Source: Phytophthora colocasiae
Taxonomy: Eukaryota > Oomycota > Peronosporomycetes > Peronosporales > Peronosporaceae
Direction: 5' to 3'
Assembly: GCA_018806915.1 (NCBI GenBank)
Contig: JAGKQI010000093.1
Coordinates: 1,798,001-1,862,000, forward strand
Length of the DNA: 64,000 nucleotides
Shown here: in pieces, positions 50,907-61,165 of the stretch
Numbering within the stretch: the stretch's first letter is position 1
Layout: every line of letters begins with the position of its first letter
The notes under the pieces: model-generated
Databases searched by the model: none
Told to the model about the DNA's origin: nothing
Seen by the model: only the letters and a program-made list of their open reading frames with translations
Made by a program: the position numbers and the translations under genes

Positions 50907-51456
50907 TGCAAACATAAATTCGGTGGACATTCGGTGTAAATTTGGTATCACCGAACCACGATTTCGGTAGCACCGAACGTAGACACCGAATTTACCGATT
51001 CAATTTGATGATGGATGAAAATCCTTAAGTCGAAAAGTTTCCAAATTTAGAATTGACATTGAAAGATTGATGCTCAGTGGTGTATTTTGCACCACACCAA
51101 ACCGAAGATAAATAAATTTACCCTAGTTAATGGGTAATGAAACTTACAGCTGTTTCTGGATTGTCAAAGTCAGTACATACTTACCGTCAGACGTCAAATG
51201 ATGTCCATCTAGATTCGGTGGTACGAACATCGTCCTACTTAAGCGGACGCGAAGGCGTGTGACATTGATGAACCCATTTTGCTCGCGATCTCATTTGCTG
51301 AAAACAATGATTTATTTTACTGGCTATTAATCTACTGCAAATTTTATTGCGGAAACCGGTCAAAATGTCATCGGCGTTAATCCGGCGATTTGAGGGATTT
51401 GGGTGTATTTCAGTAGCTTGACTTGTGCACCTCGAAGGAAATGAAAGACTGATAGA

Positions 51457-52065
51457 TTGATTGTTAGCCTTGTTCCTCTCTGTTCCTCAACGAGCTCAGC
51501 TCGTTCATTCAGGTGCTACATGGACGGCCTGTGCTTCATCTTCTCCAGCTTTCTCACCCGTAGCTTCCCCAACGTCCCAGTTGCCGCTCCAGCTGGACAC
51601 ACTGCTGCTGGTTCCGCTGTTGCTGGTCTTCTCGCCGCTGCCGCTGGTTCCTTTACCGCTAGCAAAAGCTCCTTACAGTTTCAGGCCAGATCAATACGAA
51701 TTCCAACAGACGAAGCCGCCAAGTGCACAACGTGTGGGAGTTTAGTGTGCGCAAACGGCTTCAAACATCCAGAAGGCGCTCCACTTACTGTTAGGCACGT
51801 TTATCGTTTGGCTAAAGCTACACTACCAACGATTGTGGCGCATTAACTATCATTGTATGGACATTGCTGTGCTACCGGTTTTGCAGCGAGCGAAGTGTTG
51901 ACAAATAAAAACACATCCGCACAACCGAACACAGCCTTCCAGGAGCGTGTGTTTTCGTCAGGAAGCATCGTCATGAGTAAACTGCGCACGCGTACAGACA
52001 ACGATCACGCCGAAAAACATTATTGCTCAAACATAACAGCGGCGCAATGGAGAGGATCGAAATAG
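51457..52065 (+). pseudogene. hAT transposase remnant (block 2)
   Basis: Same as 27590-28209, with the dimerisation motif NTAFQERVFSSGSIVMSKLR near the end. The upstream Cys/His motif here reads KCTTCGSLVCANG because nine bases are missing. Confidence 0.65.
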
Positions 52066-52263
52066 TGCAAACGGATCGCAGCCTCGTCCTCGGGTAAGCG
52101 GTGCGTGAATTCCAAGCAGTTGCTTCGTCTGAAAATGACGCCAAGGTTCATCGAGCTTTGTTACGGTGTAGTTCCCAGCACGATAGGCAGCAGAATCAGT
52201 ATTTCGAATGCTACGTAGGACTATCCACACGGATCTTCTTAAGCGCTGATTAGGCCGCTTTAA

Positions 52264-52640
52264 CCCACCGGCGACCGTTATCCCAGCTTTGCTGAGATAA
52301 GAAAAACCTCAGAGAAAAGCCTTGTTAGAAGCCCTTTCGTCTTTAAAGTGATATTCACGTCGTTTTAGCCAATAGGTGTCGTTTGCGGATTTCTCCCCTG
52401 GAACGGTGATGAGCATGGCGGGAGGTCTTCCTTGCCGCCATTGGTCGCCAAGCGTTGATTTACTAGAGCGGAGTGCAACTGGCAGGGCACATTTTAGTGG
52501 CTTGACGACCTTATATTGCAAGGTAAATTTGTGAAATATGCTTCCGGAAGCGTTTTGCGTGCTGTCTTAACTAGATAATACAGTTCTCTACTACCAGCTA
52601 TCAAGGGCAAGAGCAGTAAGCAGAAGGCATCCGTGGGCTG
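52264..52640 (+). other. piggyBac-like left terminus after TTAA; no gene
   Basis: TTAA (52260-52263) is followed by CCCACCGGCGACCG and the hairpin TCCCAGC-ttt-GCTGAGA. The whole 40-base end is the reverse complement of 7468-7508. Since block 1 keeps its sequence intact across the same TTAA, an insertion begins here. The matching right end was not found in the window. The rest of the stretch has no gene. Confidence 0.55.
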
Positions 52641-52649
52641 GTGACTGGC

Positions 52650-53620
52650 AAGGACACTCCCTCCCTGGATTTGTATCTGGAAGAGCTGCGTTCGGAGATT
52701 GATGAGCTCAGCACGTGGGTTGCAACGGCGTGTACAAGTGTTAATAGGCTTATGATGAGACAGTGGAGAAGCTGTTCGAGCATCTGGGGTCGTGCGGAGG
52801 AGATCCTGGCGGCGCAGGTTGGGGCGCATTTGACATCATTCCTGTTGGGACCAGCGTTGATTTCACGGGCCAATGCGATCGGATGGTCTATAACACGTCT
52901 TTGAATCACTGTAGCTGGGTAGACGATGTGTATTCTCGTCAGCGACGATGTGTGCGGAGGACGAACGTTCGGCCATCCGAGAGAAACTAACGGAAATGCG
53001 GAAAACGAAGGAGGAGGAGGTTGCTCTGTTGGATGCCCAGGTGAAAAAGCTCCGCAATGAACTACATACGATCAACCAGGTATGGAGGTTGCAAGGGTTG
53101 GAAATCATACTGTATTTACACATATGCGTTTTGTTGACAGACTGCTTCGTACGAGTTGATGATGATTGATACGGATCTTAGGATGCACAAGCAAGGCCCA
53201 CGACCAACACGCGGACGAGATGAAATTGTTGCTGGATCAAGCTTCCGCATTAGAACTGAATGCTACTAAAATGGCTAAGAAGAGGATGTACTCCGCAAGA
53301 AGAAGTGCAAGATGGCAGCCGAAGTTGCAGCGGTAGTAGAAAAGTTTGACGGCGAATGGAAGGCGAGACGGACGCTCGAAGAGACCTTCCGAAAAGAACG
53401 CGAGCAATGTGAACATTTCAACGAGCATTTCCTCAAGGTATTCCTAGCCATTAACCCACGCGTAGCAACTTGGATGACCAGCGAGACGAGCTTGGGTCCC
53501 CCTGCTGAGCCGCGACACAAAGTCGATAGTTATAAAAGCGGTTTCGTGAAGGAGAAAGTAGGCAACCGGTGGCAGGACTACTGGAGGTCTGGCGTTAGTT
53601 GCCAGCGAGGTTAGTTTCCC
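52650..53620 (+). pseudogene. Coiled-coil protein gene fragment with intron, frameshifted
   Basis: Pieces in changing frames read as one protein: DLYLEELRSEIDELSTW, then TVEKLFEHLG with a Gly-rich stretch, then EKLTEMRKTKEEEVALLDAQ and HADEMKLLLDQASALELNAT, then KARRTLEETFRKEREQCEHF. An intron fits at about 53079-53142 (CAG-GTATGG...TTGACAG). Shifts occur near 52770, 52930, 53190 and 53285. Heptad-rich segments suggest a long coiled-coil protein. I cannot name the family. Confidence 0.45.
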
Positions 53621-53790
53621 TGGCTCAAAGTGACGGATAAACGGCTCAATATTGGTTCATCAGTGAGCATACATGTAGAAACGGAATGGGTCAACTGTGG
53701 CGAAACATTGGCTTAAGTGCCAGTAATGACTACAGATGGTATGGTATACAAATTCTAGTCAAACGGGGCCTTGTGAACTTGTGAAAGAGA

Positions 53791-54660
53791 ATGGCAGATT
53801 TTTCTGATGAAGAAGATCGCCAGCTCGTCCAGCTAGCAGCGACGTACGTGAAATCTGGACGCCGCTTCAAGTGGTCGTTAGTGGCAGAAAAGATGAGACC
53901 ACAGAAATGGAGCCCAGAAAAGCTTCAGCAACGTATCAAGACGCTCAAGCGACGACTAGGAACTGACGTGTTGCAATTTCCGCCGCGATTCTTTCGGAAG
54001 TCACTCCAACAAAATAGCAAGAGCCAACGAGTCCAACAAGCGGATAGTACGCCCGGAATTACAGAGCAATTGATGGTACCGTTGTCTCCCGAAGACACGT
54101 ACAACGACACAGAAAGGCTTTTTCGTGTGTTGACTAGGCGCGATGTACGTGCCAATAAGAGTCGGCTAAATGCTGGGGAGATCACGATGGTAGCAGTATC
54201 CAGTTTTATAACTGAAGCAGCCTTTCAAGAGGGCGATGTGTTTCTCGACGCTGGATCTGGTATCGGGAACGTTCTCGTCCAGATTGTGTTACAAACTCGG
54301 GCGTCTTGCGTGGTGGGCATTGAGATTCAAGACAACTTGGTAGCAAAAGGGATGAAACTAATCGCGTCAGCAGTTGTGGACCTTCCGCATTTGCAAAAGA
54401 TCTGTGTTGTCGCCGTCCGTGGGTTTAAGGAAAGCAACAACGCTGTTGTGTGCGCTGGAAAAAAATATCGTTAAGTCGACCTGGCTCGCTAATCAACTCC
54501 GCTACTGTTTTGTACTGCCATGACACCGTGTTTGAAGAAGATGCCGTGTTGGCGGTTATCAACATGTGTGTGATATTACCTCATCTTCGCCTGGTGGGAT
54601 TAACGACGCTGGTATGTCCACGCCATCGACATTCATGCTCTAGCCCTTTTTGTATGCGAT
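53791..54660 (+). pseudogene. SANT/Myb plus DOT1-like histone methyltransferase, frameshifted
   Basis: ATG at 53791 opens 227 residues. The first 60 resemble a Myb/SANT repeat (SDEEDRQLVQLAATYVKSGR, FKWSLVAEKM, WSPEKLQQRIKTLKRR). Near residue 150 comes the SAM-binding motif of the DOT1 fold (FLDAGSGIGNVLVQIVLQ, VVGIEIQDNLVAKG). The frame is lost near 54460. The missing continuation (ATVLYCHDTVFEEDAVLAVI, LPHLRLVGLTTLVCP) follows in another frame to 54660. DOT1 enzymes methylate histone H3 Lys79. The product as encoded would lack the catalytic NNF-region strand and be inactive. Confidence 0.65.
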
Positions 54661-55307
54661 AAGAGCTTCTGAAAACACTTCATGTTCAAATGACATTCGG
54701 GAATTCACTCCGAGAGCTACACTTGTACATTAGACGAGCGAGACCAGTCGCAGTCGAAGAAACTTAAAGCCACAAGGACTTCGAGTGGAAGCATGACAAG
54801 ATGGAGAGGCAACTTCGCGACAATGGCAATGAGGGCTGCATCGTGCTGTCGATAACGGGTCAGTAGGACAAATAGGTGCTGGTGCAAGAGTGCTTAGAGC
54901 GGCTAGCTAGACTTCCCGAGCTCAATTCCAGAACACCCGACACATACCAACATTGCACCACAGTTTACTTCAACACATAATGAAACACGGTTGTTGAAGT
55001 CGTTTGACTGTTCGTTATTCTCTTCCTTTATATTTCACAAGTTGTTCCCTGCAACTTCTTCGTTACCCCCCCCCCCCTTTAGCATTAGTTCTTTTGACTT
55101 CACCCATGCTTCCTCTGCCTTTCTTGTCCTTCTTTCTTATCGTACTGCTGACAGATTTCACTTCCTTGCCTTTCGTGTTGATTTGCCGTACGGCCGCTTC
55201 CAGCTCTTCGTCTTGCTCTTCAATCTTCGCTCTCGCCGCATTCAGTGCTGTCTCCAGATATTTTACTTTCTTCTGGTAGCCGCTTGATATCGCCGCCTTC
55301 TCTCCTG
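54661..55307. other. No gene; C-tract and pyrimidine-rich 3' flank
   Basis: There are possible residues of the DOT1-like C-terminus near 54780-54860 (EWKHDKMERQLRDNGN-like). A run of 11 Cs lies at about 55067-55077. The pyrimidine-rich tract to 55300 is mostly the antisense of the coding end of the next gene. Confidence 0.4.
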
Positions 55308-56510
55308 CTAATTCGGCTGTTTGTTTCTGAGTGCCTCCTCCAATTTTTTCTGCTTACCTTTGTCACCTCGTCGACCAGTGGAAGCCTTGCGCTGAGCCTC
55401 TAGTTCTTCTCGAAGCGTAGTGGAGTTCAACTTCTCCTCATCCAGTTCCCGAACTAGTTCTTGAATTTTTTCCTCAGCTTCCAAGTGTCTCGCCTTGAGA
55501 TTCTGTAACTTGGATACGTGGCTTGCCTCCAAGTCCTTCAACTTCCTCTCGGATGCAGCAGACAGCGAGACGGTGATCTTGCGGTAGATCAAATCAAACT
55601 TCGCCCGTAAAGTCTGCTTCTCCTCTTCAGTGTCACACACGAGAGTCGGTAAAGTTGCCGCTACTGCTTGAACTTGGTCTAAACTCGACTCCTTCCCTAT
55701 CTTTCCAGTAGCAAGTGGCTTCGCTGCTTGGCTTATATCTCTTTCCTCCCGAATTGCACGTCTCAACTCTTTCTTAGTTTCTTCGTGGCCCTCGCTCAAA
55801 AGCTCCTGTATTTTCGTGACCAACGAGGCATTGCTTGATGCCACGAGTTCTCTTAAGCCTGCACTAGGATCTGCATTAGCCTTGTTTTTCTTTTTTTCCA
55901 ACACCTTGAGATACCCTGCATATACTTCCTTGAGCAGAGACTGGTGGTGCTTCTTGAGCTCTGCTGGTTCGCTCTTGAAGGCCTTGAACTGAATTTCGGT
56001 CGCTAAATCATTGTAATCCACCTTTTCGCATCTATTTCGTGCGGCGGGATACCGTTCTACCCATAAGCGCTTCTGATAGTTTGCCAAAGTGTACGGCTGT
56101 GCTTTCGTGCGCCGCTCGCATTGCCGCTTATCTCCTTGGTACTCCTCGTTGTAAGCTCTCCTCATTTCATCGCAAGCTTCCTTCAGGAATTTGATGGGAA
56201 CCTCTTCCTCCTCCACAGAAACTTCAGTATCTTGGCCTGTCGGTTTTGGTCGTTTGCTAGATCCATCCGAGGACTCAGTAATATTCCCCTTTCGTTTCTT
56301 AGATGAAGGCTTGCCCTTGGTTGACGACTTGCTCTTGGCCGACTGATTCTCCTGCGTTTTGGCCGGGCCGACTAACGAATTCGTTTCTGCTGCCACCGAC
56401 AGTAACTGCCTCGTATGCGCAGTTCTCTCGGTTTGCCCAGCCTTCACCCGCGTGTTGCCCTTTAACAGAGCGACCTTGGTTTGCCTTTTCCCCGCACGCG
56501 TCTTCGCCAT
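55308..56510 (-). CDS. Nuclear coiled-coil protein of unknown family, 400 aa
   Basis: The frame is intact from ATG at 56510. The N-terminal 100 residues are basic and Ser/Thr-rich with likely nuclear signals (GKPSSKKRKG, SSKRPKPTG). Residues 105-215 are a charged helical region with conserved-looking aromatic residues (YTLANYQKRLWVERYPAARN). Residues 300-395 form a continuous coiled coil (KLKDLEASHVSKLQNLKARH). There is no catalytic motif. It could be the product of an unrecognised mobile element, as similar Lys-rich coiled-coil genes often are in oomycete repeats. It is one of the few undamaged genes in the right third. Function is unknown. Confidence 0.6.
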   Translation of the reverse strand: MAKTRAGKRQTKVALLKGNTRVKAGQTERTAHTRQLLSVAAETNSLVGPAKTQENQSAKSKSSTKGKPSSKKRKGNITESSDGSSKRPKPTGQDTEVSVEEEEVPIKFLKEACDEMRRAYNEEYQGDKRQCERRTKAQPYTLANYQKRLWVERYPAARNRCEKVDYNDLATEIQFKAFKSEPAELKKHHQSLLKEVYAGYLKVLEKKKNKANADPSAGLRELVASSNASLVTKIQELLSEGHEETKKELRRAIREERDISQAAKPLATGKIGKESSLDQVQAVAATLPTLVCDTEEEKQTLRAKFDLIYRKITVSLSAASERKLKDLEASHVSKLQNLKARHLEAEEKIQELVRELDEEKLNSTTLREELEAQRKASTGRRGDKGKQKKLEEALRNKQPN

Positions 56511-56639
56511 CGTCTTTCAATGGAAATCACACGCAACAAAAAACATACCAAAGAATTTGACCCCATTGCACCATCATTTACTCACTAAGTACGAATTATT
56601 TATCTCACAACTCAACATTGCGCCACCATTGACTAAACC

Positions 56640-57010
56640 TCAAGAGCTACGAGATGGGTACGGGCAAAGTCAAGCGGGTACACGAAGAGCGGCGAGCGGC
56701 ACCGCCCGAAGCCAGGTTGCCCTTGAAGAAACGCCAGAACTGGTCCTTGGTGACACCGTCATCAAGAGCTTATGAACTTGTCCTTTAAGGCAAAGTTCAG
56801 GGCCTGGGTGCCCTGCGCCTTGGACACACGCACGAAGCAGTCCACGATGCCCTTGTTCTGATTGATCTGCGACGAAGCACTGTAGAAGCAGCTTGACACG
56901 CTCGATGGGGGCCACGACGGTCTTGGAGATACCGCCGGCAGCCAGGTCCATGAAGAACGAAACGGCGCCGCTCTTCTTCTCCGAAGTGGCTACTGGGTCA
57001 GGGCGCTCAT
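56640..57010 (-). pseudogene. ADP/ATP carrier (mitochondrial translocase) pseudogene
   Basis: On the minus strand, FFMDLAAGGISKTVVAPIER is the first helix of the mitochondrial ADP/ATP translocase with its PX(D/E)XX(K/R)-type signature (APIER). After frame changes come INQNKGIVDCFVRV-like text, ALNFALKDKF and FWRFFKGNLASGGAA. The central part between the first matrix loop and ALNFALKDKF is deleted. The start near 57010 is followed at once by a frame change and a TAG. A functional copy must lie elsewhere. There is no intron, so this may be a processed or captured fragment. Confidence 0.75.
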
Positions 57011-57019
57011 CTTGAGGTA

Positions 57020-57036
57020 GGGGGGGGGGGGGGGGC
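57020..57036. repeat. G17 homopolymer
   Basis: Seventeen consecutive Gs lie at the 5' edge of the carrier pseudogene. Length here is unreliable in any assembly. Confidence 0.8.
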
Positions 57037-57100
57037 TTTAAGAGTCTTCAGCGAAACGGAGGATCGAGGTCGAGCACGCGGATATTCTATGCAATGGCAA

Positions 57101-60100
57101 CTAGTTGTTTTCACTAGCTAGGTTGTCCATGTTGTCAGCCCCCACGCCTTCTGGAGCTTGCGCCCCATCATTGTCATAAAATTCTTGATCGTATCTGTCA
57201 GGACCCCCATCACCTCCTTCTGGGGCATCGTGACTCCTACCAACCAGGCCGTCCCTATCAGCTCCGAGCTGATCATCGTGACTTGATGAAACTTGAATTT
57301 GCTGTGCCTCTGTACTTTGAAAATGGGCTGGACTTCCAACAACTGGAGTCTCATCCAAGAGACGCTCCTGAAAGTTCAAATTCCTCCGTCGCGAGCTTAC
57401 CTCGGGTGGTTCAACCGTGGCCACTGAGACAGCAATTGAATCGTTTGGTAACTCCTCTGTCGAACGGCGAATTCGAATACCCCCTCTCTTCTCCAGTTGC
57501 GGAATATTCCTTCCATTCTTTCAGTTCGAGTGCCAAATATTAAAGCAAGAAACCGAATTTCCATCAGTCACATGCCGTGCTTTTACACATAAAAACAGTC
57601 TCCCGCGATCGGAGGAACACTGCTGACAGTAATGGCGCGTTGTTCCTGCCAATCGACGCCTTCCATCTGAAGTTGTACGGCAGATGATGGAACAAACTTT
57701 GCAGACGTGAAACTTGAATTTCCCACCCGCAGTTTTATCTGTTGACACCAACACTCGATGACTCGATCTAGCAATAGCGTAGGCAGTAGTAATCGAAGCC
57801 GACCGGTCCCTTGAGTCATCCACTGCAACAACTTCTTCAGTAATGTGTTCAGTTTCCAAGAAATCTTGGTCTTCGAGACCTAGGAGCTCCTCGTGGAGTT
57901 GGATCAGGAAGTTAGAGTGTGAAAGCGGTTTCTCTTCGATGGACTTTGCGTATAGACGGTGTACAATGAATGCGTTGATGATCACAATGTCAAGAAGCCC
58001 GTAAAAAAGATTCTTGTAGTACTTTTTGGCGCGCATGACCATTTGAACAGAGTAACTAAACCAACCACATACAGTACCTTATATCAGTAAAAATGAAATA
58101 AGCACTGCTCTACATTAAACTCACCGTTGCAGGCGTAATTGGTCGTGATTATCAACGCCACCCATGTACTTGTTGTAATTCACAACAAACTCCGGACACG
58201 GAATAGTAGCGTACGTACCGTCCCTTTGCTTTCGTTGTACAGACGACCTTTTCGCCGAGACTCCAGTGGCCAGAAAATAACAAATTTTTGAGTCTACCCA
58301 CCTTGATGCGTACAATACTCCGTTTGTGGTGTTTCTTGCAAGCTTGTAGGACCCTCGAGGCATATTGCGTGATTGGCTCTTTTTTTTGTCTTGAAATTCT
58401 CCACAAAACCAAGCCGACTCGTGGACACTGTTCCGATATTGTAATACCCCATGTCCATCAGGCGAAAACTAAGTGATACTGATTAGTATTCTCGGTCCGT
58501 AACAACGATTCTTTTCTTCGAGCGATCTACTCGACGCTGTTCCCACAGGGCCTTCAAGTTACGGACGACAGCCATTGGCCCACTTCTCGTGTCAACAAAT
58601 TGACTATCTTCCTTCTTGCCACAATAGACTTCGAATCTGTGATAAAGACGCACAAAAGATCTAAGTAAATGACATCTGCTTGACATACACCTAAACAGTA
58701 TCATTCTGTATCTGGAGCAGTAGTGGGTTTCGCCACAGCAAACTGCGAACAGCTTTGTCCCGTACTTGTGCGGCTTATTCTTCAGAAAAACACGAATTGT
58801 ATTCCGCGAACTCCTTGACGGGATAACCATTTCATCGAACGCAACCCAACGCCCTAGCTCCATCGCACCCTTAAACGTATCTTGGAGAGTATCAATTACA
58901 CTTCTAATTTTCCATGCCCGATCGGATTTTGCTCGTGGGTCCTCGTTGTCTGTGAAGTGGATGAACCTACCAACACGTCTCTATTAGTACCAGGTAAAAT
59001 GTCAACGTTGTCTCATCATTTATACCGGCAATTCATAATCCAGTTCTGAGCGCACGTTCGTACCTGTTTATCTCCTTAAAACGCAGTCGAGGCATGAATG
59101 GTGACCATGTCCCGGGGAATTGCCCTACGCGCCTGGGTTTTCCAATGATCTTCCATACGGGCTTTAATAGGGCAAAACAGCTCTCGAAATGATCAACGCC
59201 AAGAAATGCGTTATTTCCGCTGCAAAAATCTCCTTGAACGAATCCAGGGCTCGTTCTTTCTCTCGGTACAACTTGCTTCGCAAAGCTTGATCATTCGTCT
59301 TGGCATTTATGGCCAGCGACGTGGCTTGTAACCGTTGAGTGCGTGTTTGGCGCTCGTACAAATTGGTTTCATGCGCGATACCTCTCCAGAGGCGTTTCGG
59401 CATAAAATAAAAAAATAAATCCGTTGGCTTCATCGTTCGAGCTGCATCAATTGCTGATTGTTGTAAATGGGGAGGATCGTTCATAACATCACACATGCCA
59501 TCCGTATTGGTATCGTCCACACCATCGCCGACATTCAGCTCCTCCCAACCGTTTATAGACATAGACCGCAGCATTTCATCTGTTATATAATCTTGAGGTC
59601 CTGCGACGGCACGAATCTCCTCAGCAGTCTCAACAGAAAACTCATCTTCGTCATCTTCCTCGTTGACGATGATATTTTCTGTGGTTTCTTCGTCCGAACC
59701 GTCATCACTCTCACTAGCGCAATAATCAGAGGCTAAAAACTCATGATCGTCGTCAAGGCCTTCATTTGCTACATCGATACGAAATGGAAGGGTCCGTGGC
59801 GCCTTCAACAGCGATTTCGGCCTACTGTGGCTGACCGTTGGTCTTTTCTTCCGAACAAAGTTGCTCGAATTAGTTTTACTCCTCGCTTCTTCGTCTACCT
59901 TGGTCTCCTCGTCGTTGGTGTTTTCGTCCCGATAATCAGGAAAATCAAATTCTTAATTGGGGTTCGAGTTTTCTTGAACTCCCCGTAATTCGTCTGCATT
60001 GCTGACAATCCGTTGAGATCTGTCGATTCTGTTTGGAGAGGGATCTAATGTCCGTGCGTCTTGGTTAATATCAGTTGGGGTGGCCACCGGGACAGTTGTA

Positions 60101-60798
60101 GAATTGGTTGTACTGTGGTTTTCTGTGACATTGGCAACAGAAACCTGTATACTTGCCGCTGGATGAGCTTTCTGTTGACGACGTCGGAATGCCGCCAGGA
60201 CTTCGGGACAGTTCATGTTTGATCCAGCGATCCAACTGGACTCCGTATACCCTTTCCATTTGACTAGGTAATGAGGTAATCCAAAACGAAATCTCTCTCG
60301 AAGGATTGCTTCCACTTCGTACTCTTTCTCCTGAGAAGTACCTGTACATTATCACCGATGACCAACAGTTCAGTCAGAGAATAATGCACTCGAAGACAAT
60401 ATCATTAGCTACCTTTTGACGCTTTCGTTTCACGGAGCTCTCGGAGCTTGCTGTCGCTTTCGGGCTCGCAGCTTTCTTCTTGGAAGCACGGGCACGTTTT
60501 AGCTGCTCTTCGTTAAATTGTTGCAGAAGCCTGGGGCATGTAAGATTGGATTCCGGCTCCCATGTAGTGTCATTGTAACCCTTCCATTTTACATGATACT
60601 TTGGCTTTCCGGACACGATTTTCATATCGATAATACGTTCCACTTCGTACTCTTCATCTACGAACAAGAATTCGATTAGAACTGCCAACGACGCAAGAGT
60701 TGTGTCTGCGTACCAGATATTTCATCGGGCCGAGTAGCTCTCCGCCGGCTCGTGCGAGACGACTATTATCGCTTTCTCTCTCCTTGCGCTTGCGCGGC
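57101..60798 (-). pseudogene. piggyBac transposase with two N-terminal chromodomains, multi-exon, lightly broken
   Basis: ATG at 60798 begins a basic first exon. Next comes a canonical chromodomain near 60645-60530 ([26 protein letters not shown]) with the aromatic-cage Tyr/Trp/Tyr. An intron (60411 to about 60320, phase 0) leads to a second chromodomain (EYEVEAI, YLVKWKGYTESSW). After an in-frame TAA at 59953-59955 the same frame runs into an acidic region and the piggyBac DDE domain: FDEMVIPSRSSRN (first Asp), IVVTDREY (second), YNKYMGGVDNHDQLRLQR (third). An intron at about 58045-58110 joins LRLQR to YSVQM. A Cys-rich C-terminal finger follows (CKVCSIIC, HYCQQC). A TGA at 57521 replaces a probable Trp, and the frame goes on to 57101. 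A frame change near 59130 also exists. Confidence 0.8.
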
Positions 60799-61165
60799 AT
60801 GACCACCTTAGAATCCTGAATTGAATGCAAGTGGTATCCGGACAGTTTTTTTGCACTTACACTTACAATCACGTAATGAGATCCAAAATATCCGGATACG
60901 GCGTAACTATACTGGTATACCAGTAATCGACGTCAGCATTAGAGGCAAATATACTAGTTTCACTATAAGAAAACAATCCAATAGTGAAACTAGTATATTT
61001 ACCTCTATCGACGTGGACTCTTTGAGAGAGGTAAATATACTAGTTTCACTATAGGTCGTGGCCGTCCATAAATGTAAAAGTTTATATGTCGGCTACAATC
61101 TGCAACAATAAAACTACTACGTAGCTGCAATCCATGTGCGATACGATTCAAGCGACGAGCTGTAA
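60799..61165. repeat. Upstream region of the chromodomain-piggyBac gene with a three-copy 26-base repeat
   Basis: The phrase AGAGG(T/C)AAATATACTAG and its continuation TTTCACTATA occur at 60941-60967 (forward), 60981-61006 (inverted) and 61027-61053 (forward). A 14-base perfect palindrome, ACTGGTATACCAGT, is at 60911-60924. This is a plausible sub-terminal transposase-binding or promoter region between two divergent transposon-type genes. There is no coding frame. Confidence 0.7.

Larger units (their letters stand above)
46253..51235 (+). mobile_element. MULE DNA transposon with a Ulp1-type protease gene, 4983 bp
   Basis: An 11-base target duplication, TACTTAAGCGG, is at 46242-46252 and 51236-51246. 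Block 1 shows it once (near 27357). Inverted ends share GTACCACCGAAT(T/C)TAGA. Sub-terminal and intronic regions are full of TTCGGTG words in both orientations, a likely transposase-binding iteron. The element carries a Mutator-type transposase with SWIM zinc finger, then a C48 (Ulp1-like) peptidase. This combination is known from Kaonashi-type MULEs in plants. Confidence 0.92.
33704..52263. repeat. Segmental duplication, block 2 (interrupted by copia and MULE insertions)
   Basis: Once 37378-42661 (copia plus one target duplication) and 46253-51246 (MULE plus one target duplication) are removed, this block is collinear with block 1. It lacks the MITE at 24510-25032. At 52260-52263 the homology stops on TTAA. 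Confidence 0.92.

Noticed and set aside
55067..55077. C11 run as a functional element
   Set aside because: Simple homopolymer in a pyrimidine-rich tract; nothing else supports a function.
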